Notes under the pieces: model-generated
What the model saw: only the letters and a program-made list of their open reading frames with translations
Told to the model about the DNA's origin: nothing
Database searches by the model: none
Virus record (IMG/VR): IMGVR_UViG_3300033153_012363
Span: 1 to 56,887 of that record
DNA length: 56,887 bases
Direction: 5' to 3' (one strand)
Source: a virus
Part shown: positions 13,928-21,045 of the stretch, one piece after another
Position numbering within the stretch: position 1 is the stretch's first letter
Layout of the letters: every line of letters starts with the position of its first letter
Position numbers and translations under genes: made by a program

Positions 13928-14356
13928 TTATTTATTTTTCAAATATAATAAATCCTTTAACAGTAATTCTAAAATATTTTCCATCTTCTCATAAAGGGCA
14001 ATTTGAGATTCATTTAATTGTTTTAAGCAAGGGAGACAAAAATTCTCCAAAGTATTCCAAACTGCTAACCTTTGTTTATTCTTTGCTAAAAGTCTATAAT
14101 GTTCAGCAATTATTGATATTAAGAAAACAACAGCAGATTCATTGAAGCTGTCTTTATATTCTTCCAACCTAATCTGAAATTGCTGAGTATGGAGCTTAAT
14201 CCATCTATAGTCTTTTTTCCTCATACCTATTCTATAATAAACCATAGTTTGTTCAAGTCTATGCAGTAACAAGTCTTGACGCTCAGAAACATACTCTTTT
14301 GATAAATGCCAAAGAATGGTTAAAATAACTAAAGCCCTTTTGTCATAATAGCTCAT
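13928..14356 (-). CDS. hypothetical helical protein, 142 aa
   Basis: All-alpha, rich in Leu, Lys, Gln and Tyr, with two or three long helices. ATG at 14356 overlaps the stop of the small gene upstream (ATGA). The TATATTTG box used by the next transcript lies inside its last codons. No family recognised. Confidence 0.6.
   Translation of the reverse strand: MSYYDKRALVILTILWHLSKEYVSERQDLLLHRLEQTMVYYRIGMRKKDYRWIKLHTQQFQIRLEEYKDSFNESAVVFLISIIAEHYRLLAKNKQRLAVWNTLENFCLPCLKQLNESQIALYEKMENILELLLKDLLYLKNK
13940..13947 (-). promoter_or_regulatory. promoter -7 element (TATATTTG)
   Basis: A perfect TAnnTTTG box on the minus strand, embedded in the 3' end of the 13928-14356 gene and pointing at the membrane mini-gene that starts at 13908. 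Confidence 0.5.
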
Positions 14357-14505
14357 TTAGGTTGGTAATATCCTTTTTTGTGTATCTTTCCACTAGAAGG
14401 AAACTGGGCTTTTGGTTTCCTTTTTTCTATCCTTTTAGTTTCACATTCCTTTATTTGAATATTAGTATACTCATCCCCTTGGTTCTTTTGTGATTTTTTC
14501 TTCAT
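14353..14505 (-). CDS. basic mini-protein, 50 aa
   Basis: ATG at 14505 is preceded by AAGGATCTTAGCT. The product is very basic (MKKKSQKNQG, KRIEKRKPKAQ) with no fold that I can name. It overlaps the end of the gene at 14471 by 35 bases and the next ATG by four (ATGA). The coupling at its end is the best evidence that it is translated. Confidence 0.5.
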   Translation of the reverse strand: MKKKSQKNQGDEYTNIQIKECETKRIEKRKPKAQFPSSGKIHKKGYYQPK

Positions 14506-14728
14506 AGCTAAGATCCTTCCGTATTAAATGAATTTTAAATCTTTCCCGTTTGTTTCTTAAATGTTTATCCATTTTCTTACCACTTTCACACATACAATAA
14601 GTACTACCACAATGCAAAGATGAATACTGTTTCATTCTGTTTAAATTATTAAAATGTATCCACCCCATTATGTTCCACAATTTCATTTTGTTAATCAGTT
14701 TTGCAAGTTCTTTTCTTTTAAATCTCAT
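14471..14728 (-). CDS. hypothetical basic protein, 85 aa
   Basis: Basic protein with HCGSTYCMC in the middle, a possible metal site. It follows the ligase gene by three bases, so it is probably in the ligase transcript. No family recognised. Confidence 0.55.
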   Translation of the reverse strand: MRFKRKELAKLINKMKLWNIMGWIHFNNLNRMKQYSSLHCGSTYCMCESGKKMDKHLRNKRERFKIHLIRKDLSYEEKITKEPRG

Positions 14729-14731
14729 ATA

Positions 14732-16123
14732 TTATTCACAAGTTTCCTCTGTTAAATCTGGTCTCATTCTTTGAAAAACTGGAAATCTTAATGAGTGTGT
14801 TCCTTTCTTATTTGTTGTAACTTCTTGTGACTCAACATCAATAATAGTCCCAATTAGATCATCTTTTCTATTCCAAAAATCTTCCCTTTGAACTTCTTTA
14901 TAACCTCCTCCAGCATTTCCAGTAATTTCTACTGTATTATCATTAAAAGTAGCAACTCCTATATAAGTAAATCCCCCTAACATATGCTCAATCTTTGTAC
15001 CTGGATCTCCAGGATAATATCCAGTAATCCTAACTGAGTAAACATTTGAAGTATCACCTTTTTCTCTATTATAGTCTTGGATTTTATATTTCAGCCAAGC
15101 CTTCCCTCTTTTCGTTCCAGAACTATAAATGTAATATGATTTAGGATTCTTTAAAATTAACCCTTCATATCCTGCATTATAAAATCTCTCAAAAAAGTAT
15201 TGAATATCGGTTCTATCATTAATAACATGATAAGGATGGATTTCTAAATGACCATTATGGGGATGCAATAGTAAATCCAAATAACGTTTTCTATCTTCTT
15301 GAATATGAGTACAGGTCTCATTAAGAAATTCTTCTGCATCTAACATATCCCAAATATGAAATATTGCATTATCACAATCAACGTCATATTTTCTTCTTGC
15401 AGAATTCATTATTCCAGTAAAATCTTCATCAATAATTTCCCCATCTAAGACATAAGGCTTTCCATCTTTTCCTGGACTCCCATTTACTGTTATATCACAT
15501 TGCAATAATTCCTTTTCTATAAGCTTAAAATTATCATATTTAATTCCTGAACGAGCCATCATCTCAACTTTATTTTGTAAAGGATACACAAAAGCAAGGA
15601 CTCTGACTCCGTCTATTTTTGGTTCTGCATACATAGGAAAATTGAGGTCTCGATTAAGGTTGACTTTTTTCCATCGTTCACATAAGCCTAACTTAAATTC
15701 AGGTATCAAATCTGGCCAAACCTTATTTATAGTTTGAGTTGAGACCCCAATTTTCAAATCTTTTTGTAAAATCTTTTCTAAATATGGTTGAAAACTTACA
15801 GGCAAAGTTTTATAAATTGAATGAACCCAATGTAAAGCATCATGACCAGTGATTTCTCTCTTAACTAACATATTCAAATCGGTAACTAAACTATTTATAG
15901 TATAAATCTCTCCATCATCTGTTCTAGATAAGAACTTGTTAAATGATGTATCAACTCTAGCAACATTAAATTTAATATAAGGATTATAAGCTAAGGTAAA
16001 AATTGTTTTTAATGCTTCATTATCTTTATGTTCTTCTAAAATAGAAATTTTAACATTCCTACCAGAATTCATTTCAAGATAGTCAAGTATTGCTGCTACT
16101 AAAACAAATTCATTTTCTTCCAT
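14732..16123 (-). CDS. ATP-dependent DNA ligase, 463 aa
   Basis: Seals nicks in phage DNA using ATP. Residues 166-174 read AEPKIDGVR, the KxDGxR motif with the AMP-accepting Lys at 169. DGEIIDED near 228 is motif III, EGLILKNP near 338 motif IV, and WLKYKIQD motif V (KxKxQ). The 160-residue N-terminal part is helical, as in T4-type and eukaryote-type ligases, and the C-terminus (about 375-463) fits an OB-fold. The length is close to T4 gp30 (487). It lies beside the SLOG gene in the early block, far from the polymerase on the other strand. Confidence 0.9.
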   Translation of the reverse strand: MEENEFVLVAAILDYLEMNSGRNVKISILEEHKDNEALKTIFTLAYNPYIKFNVARVDTSFNKFLSRTDDGEIYTINSLVTDLNMLVKREITGHDALHWVHSIYKTLPVSFQPYLEKILQKDLKIGVSTQTINKVWPDLIPEFKLGLCERWKKVNLNRDLNFPMYAEPKIDGVRVLAFVYPLQNKVEMMARSGIKYDNFKLIEKELLQCDITVNGSPGKDGKPYVLDGEIIDEDFTGIMNSARRKYDVDCDNAIFHIWDMLDAEEFLNETCTHIQEDRKRYLDLLLHPHNGHLEIHPYHVINDRTDIQYFFERFYNAGYEGLILKNPKSYYIYSSGTKRGKAWLKYKIQDYNREKGDTSNVYSVRITGYYPGDPGTKIEHMLGGFTYIGVATFNDNTVEITGNAGGGYKEVQREDFWNRKDDLIGTIIDVESQEVTTNKKGTHSLRFPVFQRMRPDLTEETCE

Positions 16124-16131
16124 TATAACTC

Positions 16132-16554
16132 CTATGGTTCTATTATCATAATTGGTTTATTTAATTTTCTTGCATATCGTATTGTAGCCCAAGTCCCGGA
16201 TCTAATTTGCTCAACTATTTGTTTTGGGGTAGCAATTAAAACATCAGAATTATCTACAATATCATGATTCCTTTCTAGATATGATTTTTCTGGAAACATA
16301 AATCTATAATCATCACAAAATGCTCGTTTATCTTTAATGTTTGGTGGGTGAACCACCACATCAAAAAGACAATCTAGGACCATATCGTGAAATTCTTTAT
16401 CGGCCCCAATGCAATCTCCGTGGTGACAATAAACATCATTAAATTTATGGTCTATTTGAAAGATATCTAAATTCTTTTTTACCTGTTCTTTTTGCCTACT
16501 AGTCATACCCAGTTGTGTGCCAGTAAACCCTATATGAAATTCTTTTTTATCCAT
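16132..16554 (-). CDS. SLOG-fold nucleotide-binding protein, 140 aa
   Basis: A Rossmann-like pattern is visible: HIGFTGTQLGM at the N-terminus, a central HHGDCIGADKEFHDM, then DVLIATPK and GTWATIRYARKLNKPI near the C-terminus. This is the GxTG...HGDxxGAD...S/GGTW arrangement of SLOG-superfamily proteins (YspA/DprA-like). Members bind nucleotides or nucleotide-derived signals, and several act in phage-defence signalling. The phage copy could sense, hydrolyse or sequester such a ligand. The fold is well supported; the ligand is unknown. It is encoded eight bases upstream of the ligase. Confidence 0.7.
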   Translation of the reverse strand: MDKKEFHIGFTGTQLGMTSRQKEQVKKNLDIFQIDHKFNDVYCHHGDCIGADKEFHDMVLDCLFDVVVHPPNIKDKRAFCDDYRFMFPEKSYLERNHDIVDNSDVLIATPKQIVEQIRSGTWATIRYARKLNKPIMIIEP

Positions 16555-16574
16555 AAGTATTTAGTTTTCCCATA

Positions 16575-16582
16575 CAAATATA
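16575..16582 (-). promoter_or_regulatory. promoter -7 element (TATATTTG)
   Basis: The minus strand reads TATATTTGTATGG, a perfect TAnnTTTG box about 22 bases upstream of the SLOG gene start. It probably drives SLOG, ligase and the following small genes. Confidence 0.6.
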
Positions 16583-16619
16583 ATAAAATTATTGATAATA
16601 TACAAACTCATGACTTACA

Positions 16620-16650
16620 GAAAACCCTCTCTAATTTCTTAAAGAGGGTC
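16620..16650 (-). terminator. terminator after the histone-like gene
   Basis: ACCCTCT (16624-16630) pairs with AGAGGGT (16643-16649). On the minus strand the stem is followed by TTTTCTG. It separates the histone-like gene from the SLOG-ligase transcript. Confidence 0.65.
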
Positions 16651-16668
16651 TTAATAAAAAGAATTAAA

Positions 16669-16881
16669 TTATTCAGTTGCAGCAGCTCTTGCAGCTTTTA
16701 CTTCTGAAATCTCTTTTCTAGTTGCTTTTGCAAATTTTCCCATTTCAGACAAACTTCCACGACAACGCCGTGCTGATACTTTTTGTCCTTTATCAAAAAA
16801 CTTAATGAGACTGGAACGAATTTGTTCAGCCATCTCATCGAATTGAGCAACTAATTCAACACCACGTGTGACATCTGCCAT
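16669..16881 (-). CDS. histone H1 (Hc1)-like protein, 70 aa
   Basis: Small basic, helical protein. Residues 16-60 (MAEQIRSSLIKFFDKGQKV, then SARRCRGSLSEMGKFAKATRKEI) follow the pattern of Hc1-type histone H1-like proteins of Bacteroidota and Chlamydia: a helix, KGNKxAGxRARxSLxExxKLxKxxRxxS, and a basic Ala/Lys tail. These compact DNA. The gene stands alone between a perfect TATATTTG promoter (16939) and a terminator (16620), so strong independent expression is likely. The family call is from pattern memory and is the main uncertainty. Confidence 0.6.
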   Translation of the reverse strand: MADVTRGVELVAQFDEMAEQIRSSLIKFFDKGQKVSARRCRGSLSEMGKFAKATRKEISEVKAARAAATE

Positions 16882-16938
16882 TAGGTATTCTCCTTATCTA
16901 AATTAACAAATAACCCATTAAATGAGTATGATTAACAA

Positions 16939-16946
16939 CAAATATA
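16939..16946 (-). promoter_or_regulatory. promoter -7 element (TATATTTG)
   Basis: The minus strand reads TATATTTGTTGTTAATC, a perfect TAnnTTTG box 58 bases upstream of the histone-like gene. Confidence 0.6.
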
Positions 16947-17085
16947 AGTCTGCTTTAGATTTGCTAAGATTTTTTGTAACCCATATCCATTTTTAATCCC
17001 TACAACACCTAAACCTTTATTTTTTTTAGTTTTTATTAGTTATCGAATTATATACTGGTTAACTTGTTTATCTTGTTATATTATG

Positions 17086-17099
17086 TAAATACAATTATA
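17086..17099 (-). promoter_or_regulatory. left-pointing TATAATTGTATTTA element
   Basis: The minus strand reads TATAATTGTATTTA. It is the left arm of a perfect 14-bp inverted repeat with 17158-17171, and the same 14-mer recurs at 35787-35800. As a promoter it would point to the minus-strand genes below 16881. Confidence 0.5.
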
Positions 17100-17157
17100 T
17101 ATATACAAAGCACTCTTTGCGGAACTTCTATTAACAACATATTTTTATTTCTTGAAT

Positions 17158-17171
17158 TATAATTGTATTTA
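17158..17171 (+). promoter_or_regulatory. right-pointing TATAATTGTATTTA element
   Basis: Right arm of the 14-bp inverted repeat. As a promoter it would fire to the right, antisense to the small minus-strand genes at 17335-17737 and towards the replication genes starting at 17805. Confidence 0.5.
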
Positions 17172-17378
17172 GAATAGCTCCACGAGATTTCGATTAAGTG
17201 GATCTAACAAAATGATATTTGGGAGTGTCAATAGGAAGAATTGATGAGGTAAATCCCGGATTTGCGTGTGCTTCAAAGCATAAGTTTCAAGTGTTCGAGC
17301 AAACAAAATTTTAACCTTAACACTTAGAATACTCTTACTCTTGTAAAGAAGTCCCAATGCCTTCTCCTTTGGAGTCAT
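17169..17378 (-). CDS. doubtful hypothetical protein, 69 aa
   Basis: Starts MTPKEKALGLLYKSK, a beginning often seen in small Bacteroidota and phage proteins. It overlaps the upstream gene by 44 bases, has only a weak SD, and its last codon overlaps the right-pointing promoter-like element. The rest is hydrophobic with no recognised motif. It may not be a real gene. Confidence 0.3.
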   Translation of the reverse strand: MTPKEKALGLLYKSKSILSVKVKILFARTLETYALKHTQIRDLPHQFFLLTLPNIILLDPLNRNLVELF

Positions 17379-17562
17379 CTTTTTCTATTGTTAAAAATAA
17401 ATCAATTATCTTAGTTGGATCATTCTTGACATAAAGCATAATGCCTACAATCTCCGTACCTGTATTAAGAAATCCGCGACCTTCAATTTCTAAACTTTTA
17501 GTTCCAATTTCTTCTATAAGTTTTTCAATGTCTTCTTCTCTAGCCGTTATTTTAATACCCAT
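17335..17562 (-). CDS. hypothetical protein, 75 aa
   Basis: ATG at 17562 follows AAAAGGAGTGAA, a strong SD, and the gene sits one base from the upstream stop. The product is an acidic alpha/beta mini-protein (two helices, then IVGIMLYVKND). No family recognised. Confidence 0.6.
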   Translation of the reverse strand: MGIKITAREEDIEKLIEEIGTKSLEIEGRGFLNTGTEIVGIMLYVKNDPTKIIDLFLTIEKDDSKGEGIGTSLQE

Positions 17563-17563
17563 T

Positions 17564-17737
17564 TCACTCCTTTTTTTGTTTTAACTTAAAAGTTATTATT
17601 TCAGATGAGATACCAGCACAAAAATCTTCAACTTCATTGATAGTTTCTTCATTGTTCAGATATTCAACGAACTTTGGGTCATCGATGAATTCTAAAAACT
17701 CGTTTAAAATTTTTTTTATATCGTCGATTCGTAACAT
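17564..17737 (-). CDS. hypothetical acidic protein, 57 aa
   Basis: I use the ATG at 17737 (MLRIDDIKKIL). The frame stays open further, but that part overlaps the plus-strand gene starting at 17805. Acidic and helical. It is the last minus-strand gene before the divergent switch to the replication block, and the 67 bases between the two starts must hold signals for both. No family recognised. Confidence 0.5.
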   Translation of the reverse strand: MLRIDDIKKILNEFLEFIDDPKFVEYLNNEETINEVEDFCAGISSEIITFKLKQKKE

Positions 17738-17804
17738 AATAAAATCTGATTTGGTTAAAAGATTATTTATTTTACAACAATTATACTCAAAAAATAAAAA
17801 CCCT

Positions 17805-18578
17805 ATGAACTTTAAACAATTTACGTCTCTTTCAATTGAAAACTCAAAAGTACTTTTATATTTAACTCTTGTAGCACAGGGAATTTTTAAATTTAATTTA
17901 ACCAAACTTAGGTCTAGCACTGATTTAAATAATAAAGAAATATTTAAGGTTTTTAAATACTTAGAAGATTTTAAAATTATTAGTTTTATCATTGACCCCG
18001 CTCAAGGCACTATTTTTTTACAAATATTTAATACAACAATCGATTTACTTTTATTTCACTGGACAATACCTACCCTTATAGATTTTAATTCTATAGTTTT
18101 TAGTAACAACCCAGAAATTATGCATTATGCAGTAAACCAGCTATATAGGAATCTTGGAAAATATGATGAGACAACAATGAGGCCTTTCTTTGATTCTGCT
18201 ATTGCCATTGTTCCAATACCGATTCCTGATGAGACTAAAAAAGCAAGAGCCGATAAAAAAGAAAGATCAGATTATCGAAGACTTAGAGATGAAAAAGTTA
18301 AAAACATAGTTGACATTTTTTATACAAGACTTCAGAAAAATATTCCAATAGTCTTAACAGAAAAATTACGAAAAATAGAACTTATGAAATCAAAAGAGTT
18401 CATTGAGCAATATCCAGAATTTCCTACTGAATATATTGATGAGGGTATTCAATGGTTCTTAAACCACATTTTCTGGGGAAACATTATAACTAACATCTCT
18501 TTACTGACTAAGCATTTTCCAAAGTTCTTAGCACAAAAAGGTATTAAGAAAACTAAATCTAAAATTAAATTTGTATAG
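17805..18578 (+). CDS. probable replication initiator (winged-helix N-terminus), 257 aa
   Basis: I choose ATG at 17805 (MNFKQFTSLS); the longer frame from 17637 would run over the divergent minus gene. Residues 8-60 (SKVLLYLTLVAQGIFKFN, then a second helix and KVFKYLEDFKIISFI) fit a winged helix. The C-terminal WFLNHIFWGNIITNISLLTKHFPKF resembles the helicase-loading tails of phage replisome organisers (lambda O and DnaD types). It is first in a tight order: this gene, loader-like protein, DnaB-like helicase. The role as origin-binding initiator is inference from fold and position. Confidence 0.5.
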   Translation: MNFKQFTSLSIENSKVLLYLTLVAQGIFKFNLTKLRSSTDLNNKEIFKVFKYLEDFKIISFIIDPAQGTIFLQIFNTTIDLLLFHWTIPTLIDFNSIVFSNNPEIMHYAVNQLYRNLGKYDETTMRPFFDSAIAIVPIPIPDETKKARADKKERSDYRRLRDEKVKNIVDIFYTRLQKNIPIVLTEKLRKIELMKSKEFIEQYPEFPTEYIDEGIQWFLNHIFWGNIITNISLLTKHFPKFLAQKGIKKTKSKIKFV

Positions 18579-18580
18579 AC

Positions 18581-19069
18581 ATGAGAAAAGTATATAAAAC
18601 TTGGAATATGAGATTCACAGAGAAAGCTTTAAATAGTTTAGACTATACAAAGATTAATTCTGAATCTCAATCATTAATTAAATCTTATATTAAACAGTTC
18701 CCATTCACAAGTCACTCATTCGGTTCTTTTACTGGGAATATTTATGTAGGAAATCTTCTTTTTAATCACATTGTTGATAATATTTTTCAGAAAGTTAAGA
18801 CCAAGTGTTATAGGTTTACTAGTGTTTGGGATGAGGGTAGTGCAAATATTTCAAATGAAGATTTGGAAGTTTTATTAATCGATAATCTTCAATTTAGTTT
18901 AATGACGCCATATCAAAAACAACAGTTTGTTGAGGTTATGGACTCATTAATTCCTGTTACAAAAACAATTTTCTTAAATATTACTAGAGTAAAAGAATTA
19001 GATAATTTACCAGATGTAATACAAGATATGCTACAGTTTTCTAACTTTAATATTAGGATTCCTGAATGA
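18581..19069 (+). CDS. degenerate AAA+ helicase loader-like protein, 162 aa
   Basis: EVLLIDNLQFSLMT (residues 98-111) followed by TKTIFLNITRVKELDNLPD closely follows the Walker B and sensor 1 region of DnaA/DnaC-type AAA+ proteins (LLIDDIQFL...KQIVLTSDRPPKEIPxLED). The place of Walker A holds SFTGNIYVGN, without the GKT needed to bind ATP. The stop overlaps the DnaB-like ATG (ATGA). It probably delivers the helicase to the initiator complex without ATP hydrolysis. The loader reading is inference from residual motifs and position. Confidence 0.5.
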   Translation: MRKVYKTWNMRFTEKALNSLDYTKINSESQSLIKSYIKQFPFTSHSFGSFTGNIYVGNLLFNHIVDNIFQKVKTKCYRFTSVWDEGSANISNEDLEVLLIDNLQFSLMTPYQKQQFVEVMDSLIPVTKTIFLNITRVKELDNLPDVIQDMLQFSNFNIRIPE

Positions 19070-20445
19070 TATTATATGATAATCAATATGAACAATTGGC
19101 TATAGGTATGATGATTACCAATGAGTTAGCTACATTCAAAGGTGTTTCTGAACTTATTGATGAATGTTTCTTTGACCCCAACTATCGAATTGTTTTTGCC
19201 GCTTTATCTAATTTAGTAAATAAGCAGAAAAAGATCAATATTTATAATGTAAACACAGAATTAATTTCTATAGGACAAGTCTTAAGTTTAGATGATCTTA
19301 TTTCAATTGAAGATAAATTTTATATTCCTGAAAAGTTTGACACAATCATTGATACACTTCTTGATAGAGCAAAGAAAAGGAAAGCATTAAATCAAATTAA
19401 AGTTATTGAACAAGAATTAGAAACTTCAACAACTGATTATGAAACTATTATAAAACCGATTGGTGATCTTTATAATATACACCAAGATAGTTCTCAAGAA
19501 ATTATTACAGGCAAAAACTATATTGAGGTTAGAGAACGTCATGATGAACATAAAAGAACTAGAATTCCATTATATACAGGTTATCAAGAAATTGATGAGT
19601 CATTAACTTATAAACTTAGTACTGGAGAAATTAGTGTTATAGCTGCTAGACCTTCTAATGGGAAATCAGCATTCAAAACAAACCTTATTAGAAATATGTG
19701 TCGAAGAAAAATAGGTGTTGTGAGTTATGCTTTAGAACAGACAACTGAAGTTGAAACTGACAGAATGGAATCAATTGAATCTGGTATTTCTTTAATGGAA
19801 ATTGCTAATTTAAATTTCTGGGAAAAAGCAGATCCAAGATGGGAAAAACTATTAAAAGCCCGTAATGAAATTGCATCGTGGAACTATATCTTATTAAAAG
19901 GCTTTAATAAATCTTTTTTTGAAATGCAAAGTGAGTTAAGATTTTTAAAAAGTCAGGGCATTAAGGTAGTTCTTTGGGATTTATTTGATAGAATGAAAGA
20001 CATATCAAGTTCTATAGCAAATAAAGCACAGAATGTTACAAGAATCATGAATCTATTTTTAGGTTTAGCAGATGAATTAGATATGCACTTTTGTTTCTTA
20101 GTACAATTAAATAGAAAATCTGTTGATAAAAGCGGTAAGAAAACCTCAAATACAGAAGATAGAATGCCTAAATTACATGAATTAAAAGATTCAGGAGGTT
20201 ATGAAGAAGTGTCAAGAGTAGTTTTTATATTAAACTACCCCAAACATTATGATACTAGTTTGGCCACTTCAACTTTAAGAGTTAAACTTGCTAAACAAAG
20301 TAATGGACCAACTCCTGAGTTTAAATTCAATATGAGTGAAGAAACACTAAAAATAACAGAGTCTGGATCTGAAGGTCGCGGATTAACAAAACCATCAAGC
20401 CCAAACTCAAGTTTGGGTGATTTGAAGCCTGCTAATGACGCTTAA
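19066..20445 (+). CDS. DnaB-like replicative helicase, 459 aa
   Basis: Unwinds DNA ahead of the fork as a hexamer. The N-terminal helical domain spans about residues 1-110 (EQLAIGMMITN...ECFFDP). The RecA-like C-terminal domain has Walker A ARPSNGKS (194-201) and Walker B VVLWDLFDRM, in which the usual Asp-Tyr becomes Asp-Leu. FLVQLNRK and ELKDSGGYEEVSRVVFIL match the DnaB LSQLNR and L(R)xSGxIEQDAD motifs, with D replaced by S in the second. The length fits DnaB (about 470). It is overlapped by the loader-like gene before and the sigma-like gene after. Confidence 0.9.
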   Translation: MILYDNQYEQLAIGMMITNELATFKGVSELIDECFFDPNYRIVFAALSNLVNKQKKINIYNVNTELISIGQVLSLDDLISIEDKFYIPEKFDTIIDTLLDRAKKRKALNQIKVIEQELETSTTDYETIIKPIGDLYNIHQDSSQEIITGKNYIEVRERHDEHKRTRIPLYTGYQEIDESLTYKLSTGEISVIAARPSNGKSAFKTNLIRNMCRRKIGVVSYALEQTTEVETDRMESIESGISLMEIANLNFWEKADPRWEKLLKARNEIASWNYILLKGFNKSFFEMQSELRFLKSQGIKVVLWDLFDRMKDISSSIANKAQNVTRIMNLFLGLADELDMHFCFLVQLNRKSVDKSGKKTSNTEDRMPKLHELKDSGGYEEVSRVVFILNYPKHYDTSLATSTLRVKLAKQSNGPTPEFKFNMSEETLKITESGSEGRGLTKPSSPNSSLGDLKPANDA

Positions 20446-21043
20446 TGAAGAACTTATAGAATTTAGTTATAGATTTTTAGAACATCCTAAAGATAAAGAA
20501 TTGATTTATTATTTTAATAAGATAAAAAGACTTTTAAAATTACAAACTTATAATGATCCGGCTGGAGTACTTCAGCCTTGTGATATAGAAAATCTTGCGT
20601 TAACAGGGTTTTGGAACGCTGTATTAAAATATGACGAAAATCGTTGGGGTAATATGATTAGTTGGTGCTATTATTTAGTAAAGCAAAATATCTTGAGAGA
20701 GCTGGGAAGAATTCAAAAATATGATAAACCAGCTTTAACTACTCTGACTGCTCCTGAATTAGAAATTGAAAATAGAGCAGAAACAGTTGACCCAGTTTTA
20801 GGTATTGTTGAAGTACCATTCGGGCAAAAGAGAGATATTCAAGTTTTTTGTTTAGATTTAGAAGAGAAAAGTTTAAAGGCTAGTTTAGCTTTCCAATTAA
20901 AACTTGCTTTTCCAAGAATGACTAGGAATTCTTTAGCAAAAATTTTGGGATTTAAACGAAGAAGCGGATTAGCAAAAGTAGTAAAAATAATAAGAGTTAG
21001 AGCAAAAATTGTTTTAGATGAAGAATTAGTTCAAAGGAGTTAA
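20435..21043 (+). CDS. sigma-70-like transcription factor, 202 aa
   Basis: Residues about 45-95 (DIENLALTGFWNAVLKYDEN, then ISWCYYLVKQNILREL) follow sigma region 2: the DLxQEGxxGLxxAIxxYD helix and the WIRQAIxRxL helix that melts the -10 box. The C-terminal region (RMTRNSLAKILGFKRRSG, then a basic helix) looks like a divergent region 4 helix-turn-helix. Such factors redirect host RNA polymerase to phage late or middle promoters. The gene overlaps the helicase by 11 bases. Inferred target: late or tail genes, whose promoters lie outside this window. Confidence 0.65.
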   Translation: MTLNEELIEFSYRFLEHPKDKELIYYFNKIKRLLKLQTYNDPAGVLQPCDIENLALTGFWNAVLKYDENRWGNMISWCYYLVKQNILRELGRIQKYDKPALTTLTAPELEIENRAETVDPVLGIVEVPFGQKRDIQVFCLDLEEKSLKASLAFQLKLAFPRMTRNSLAKILGFKRRSGLAKVVKIIRVRAKIVLDEELVQRS

Positions 21044-21045
21044 TT

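Larger units (their letters stand above)
16882..17168. other. AT-rich regulatory region with outward promoters
   Basis: Nearly 290 bases with no convincing gene, very AT-rich. It holds the TATATTTG box of the histone-like gene (16939) and the left arm of a 14-bp inverted repeat of promoter-like TATAATTGTATTTA; the right arm starts at 17158. It also has poly-T tracts around 17018-17040. It lies beside the switch from the minus-strand early block to the plus-strand replication block and could contain an origin, but no iterons are apparent. Confidence 0.5.

Noticed and set aside
14399-14420. GGAAAC/GTTTCC hairpin followed by TTTTTT on the plus strand
   Set aside because: It lies inside a minus-strand mini-gene, faces away from any plus-strand gene, and probably arises from coding sequence.
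17637-17804. N-terminal extension of the initiator-like protein
   Set aside because: It would run opposite to the minus-strand gene at 17564-17737 and reads as low-quality coding; the ATG at 17805 gives a clean winged-helix N-terminus.
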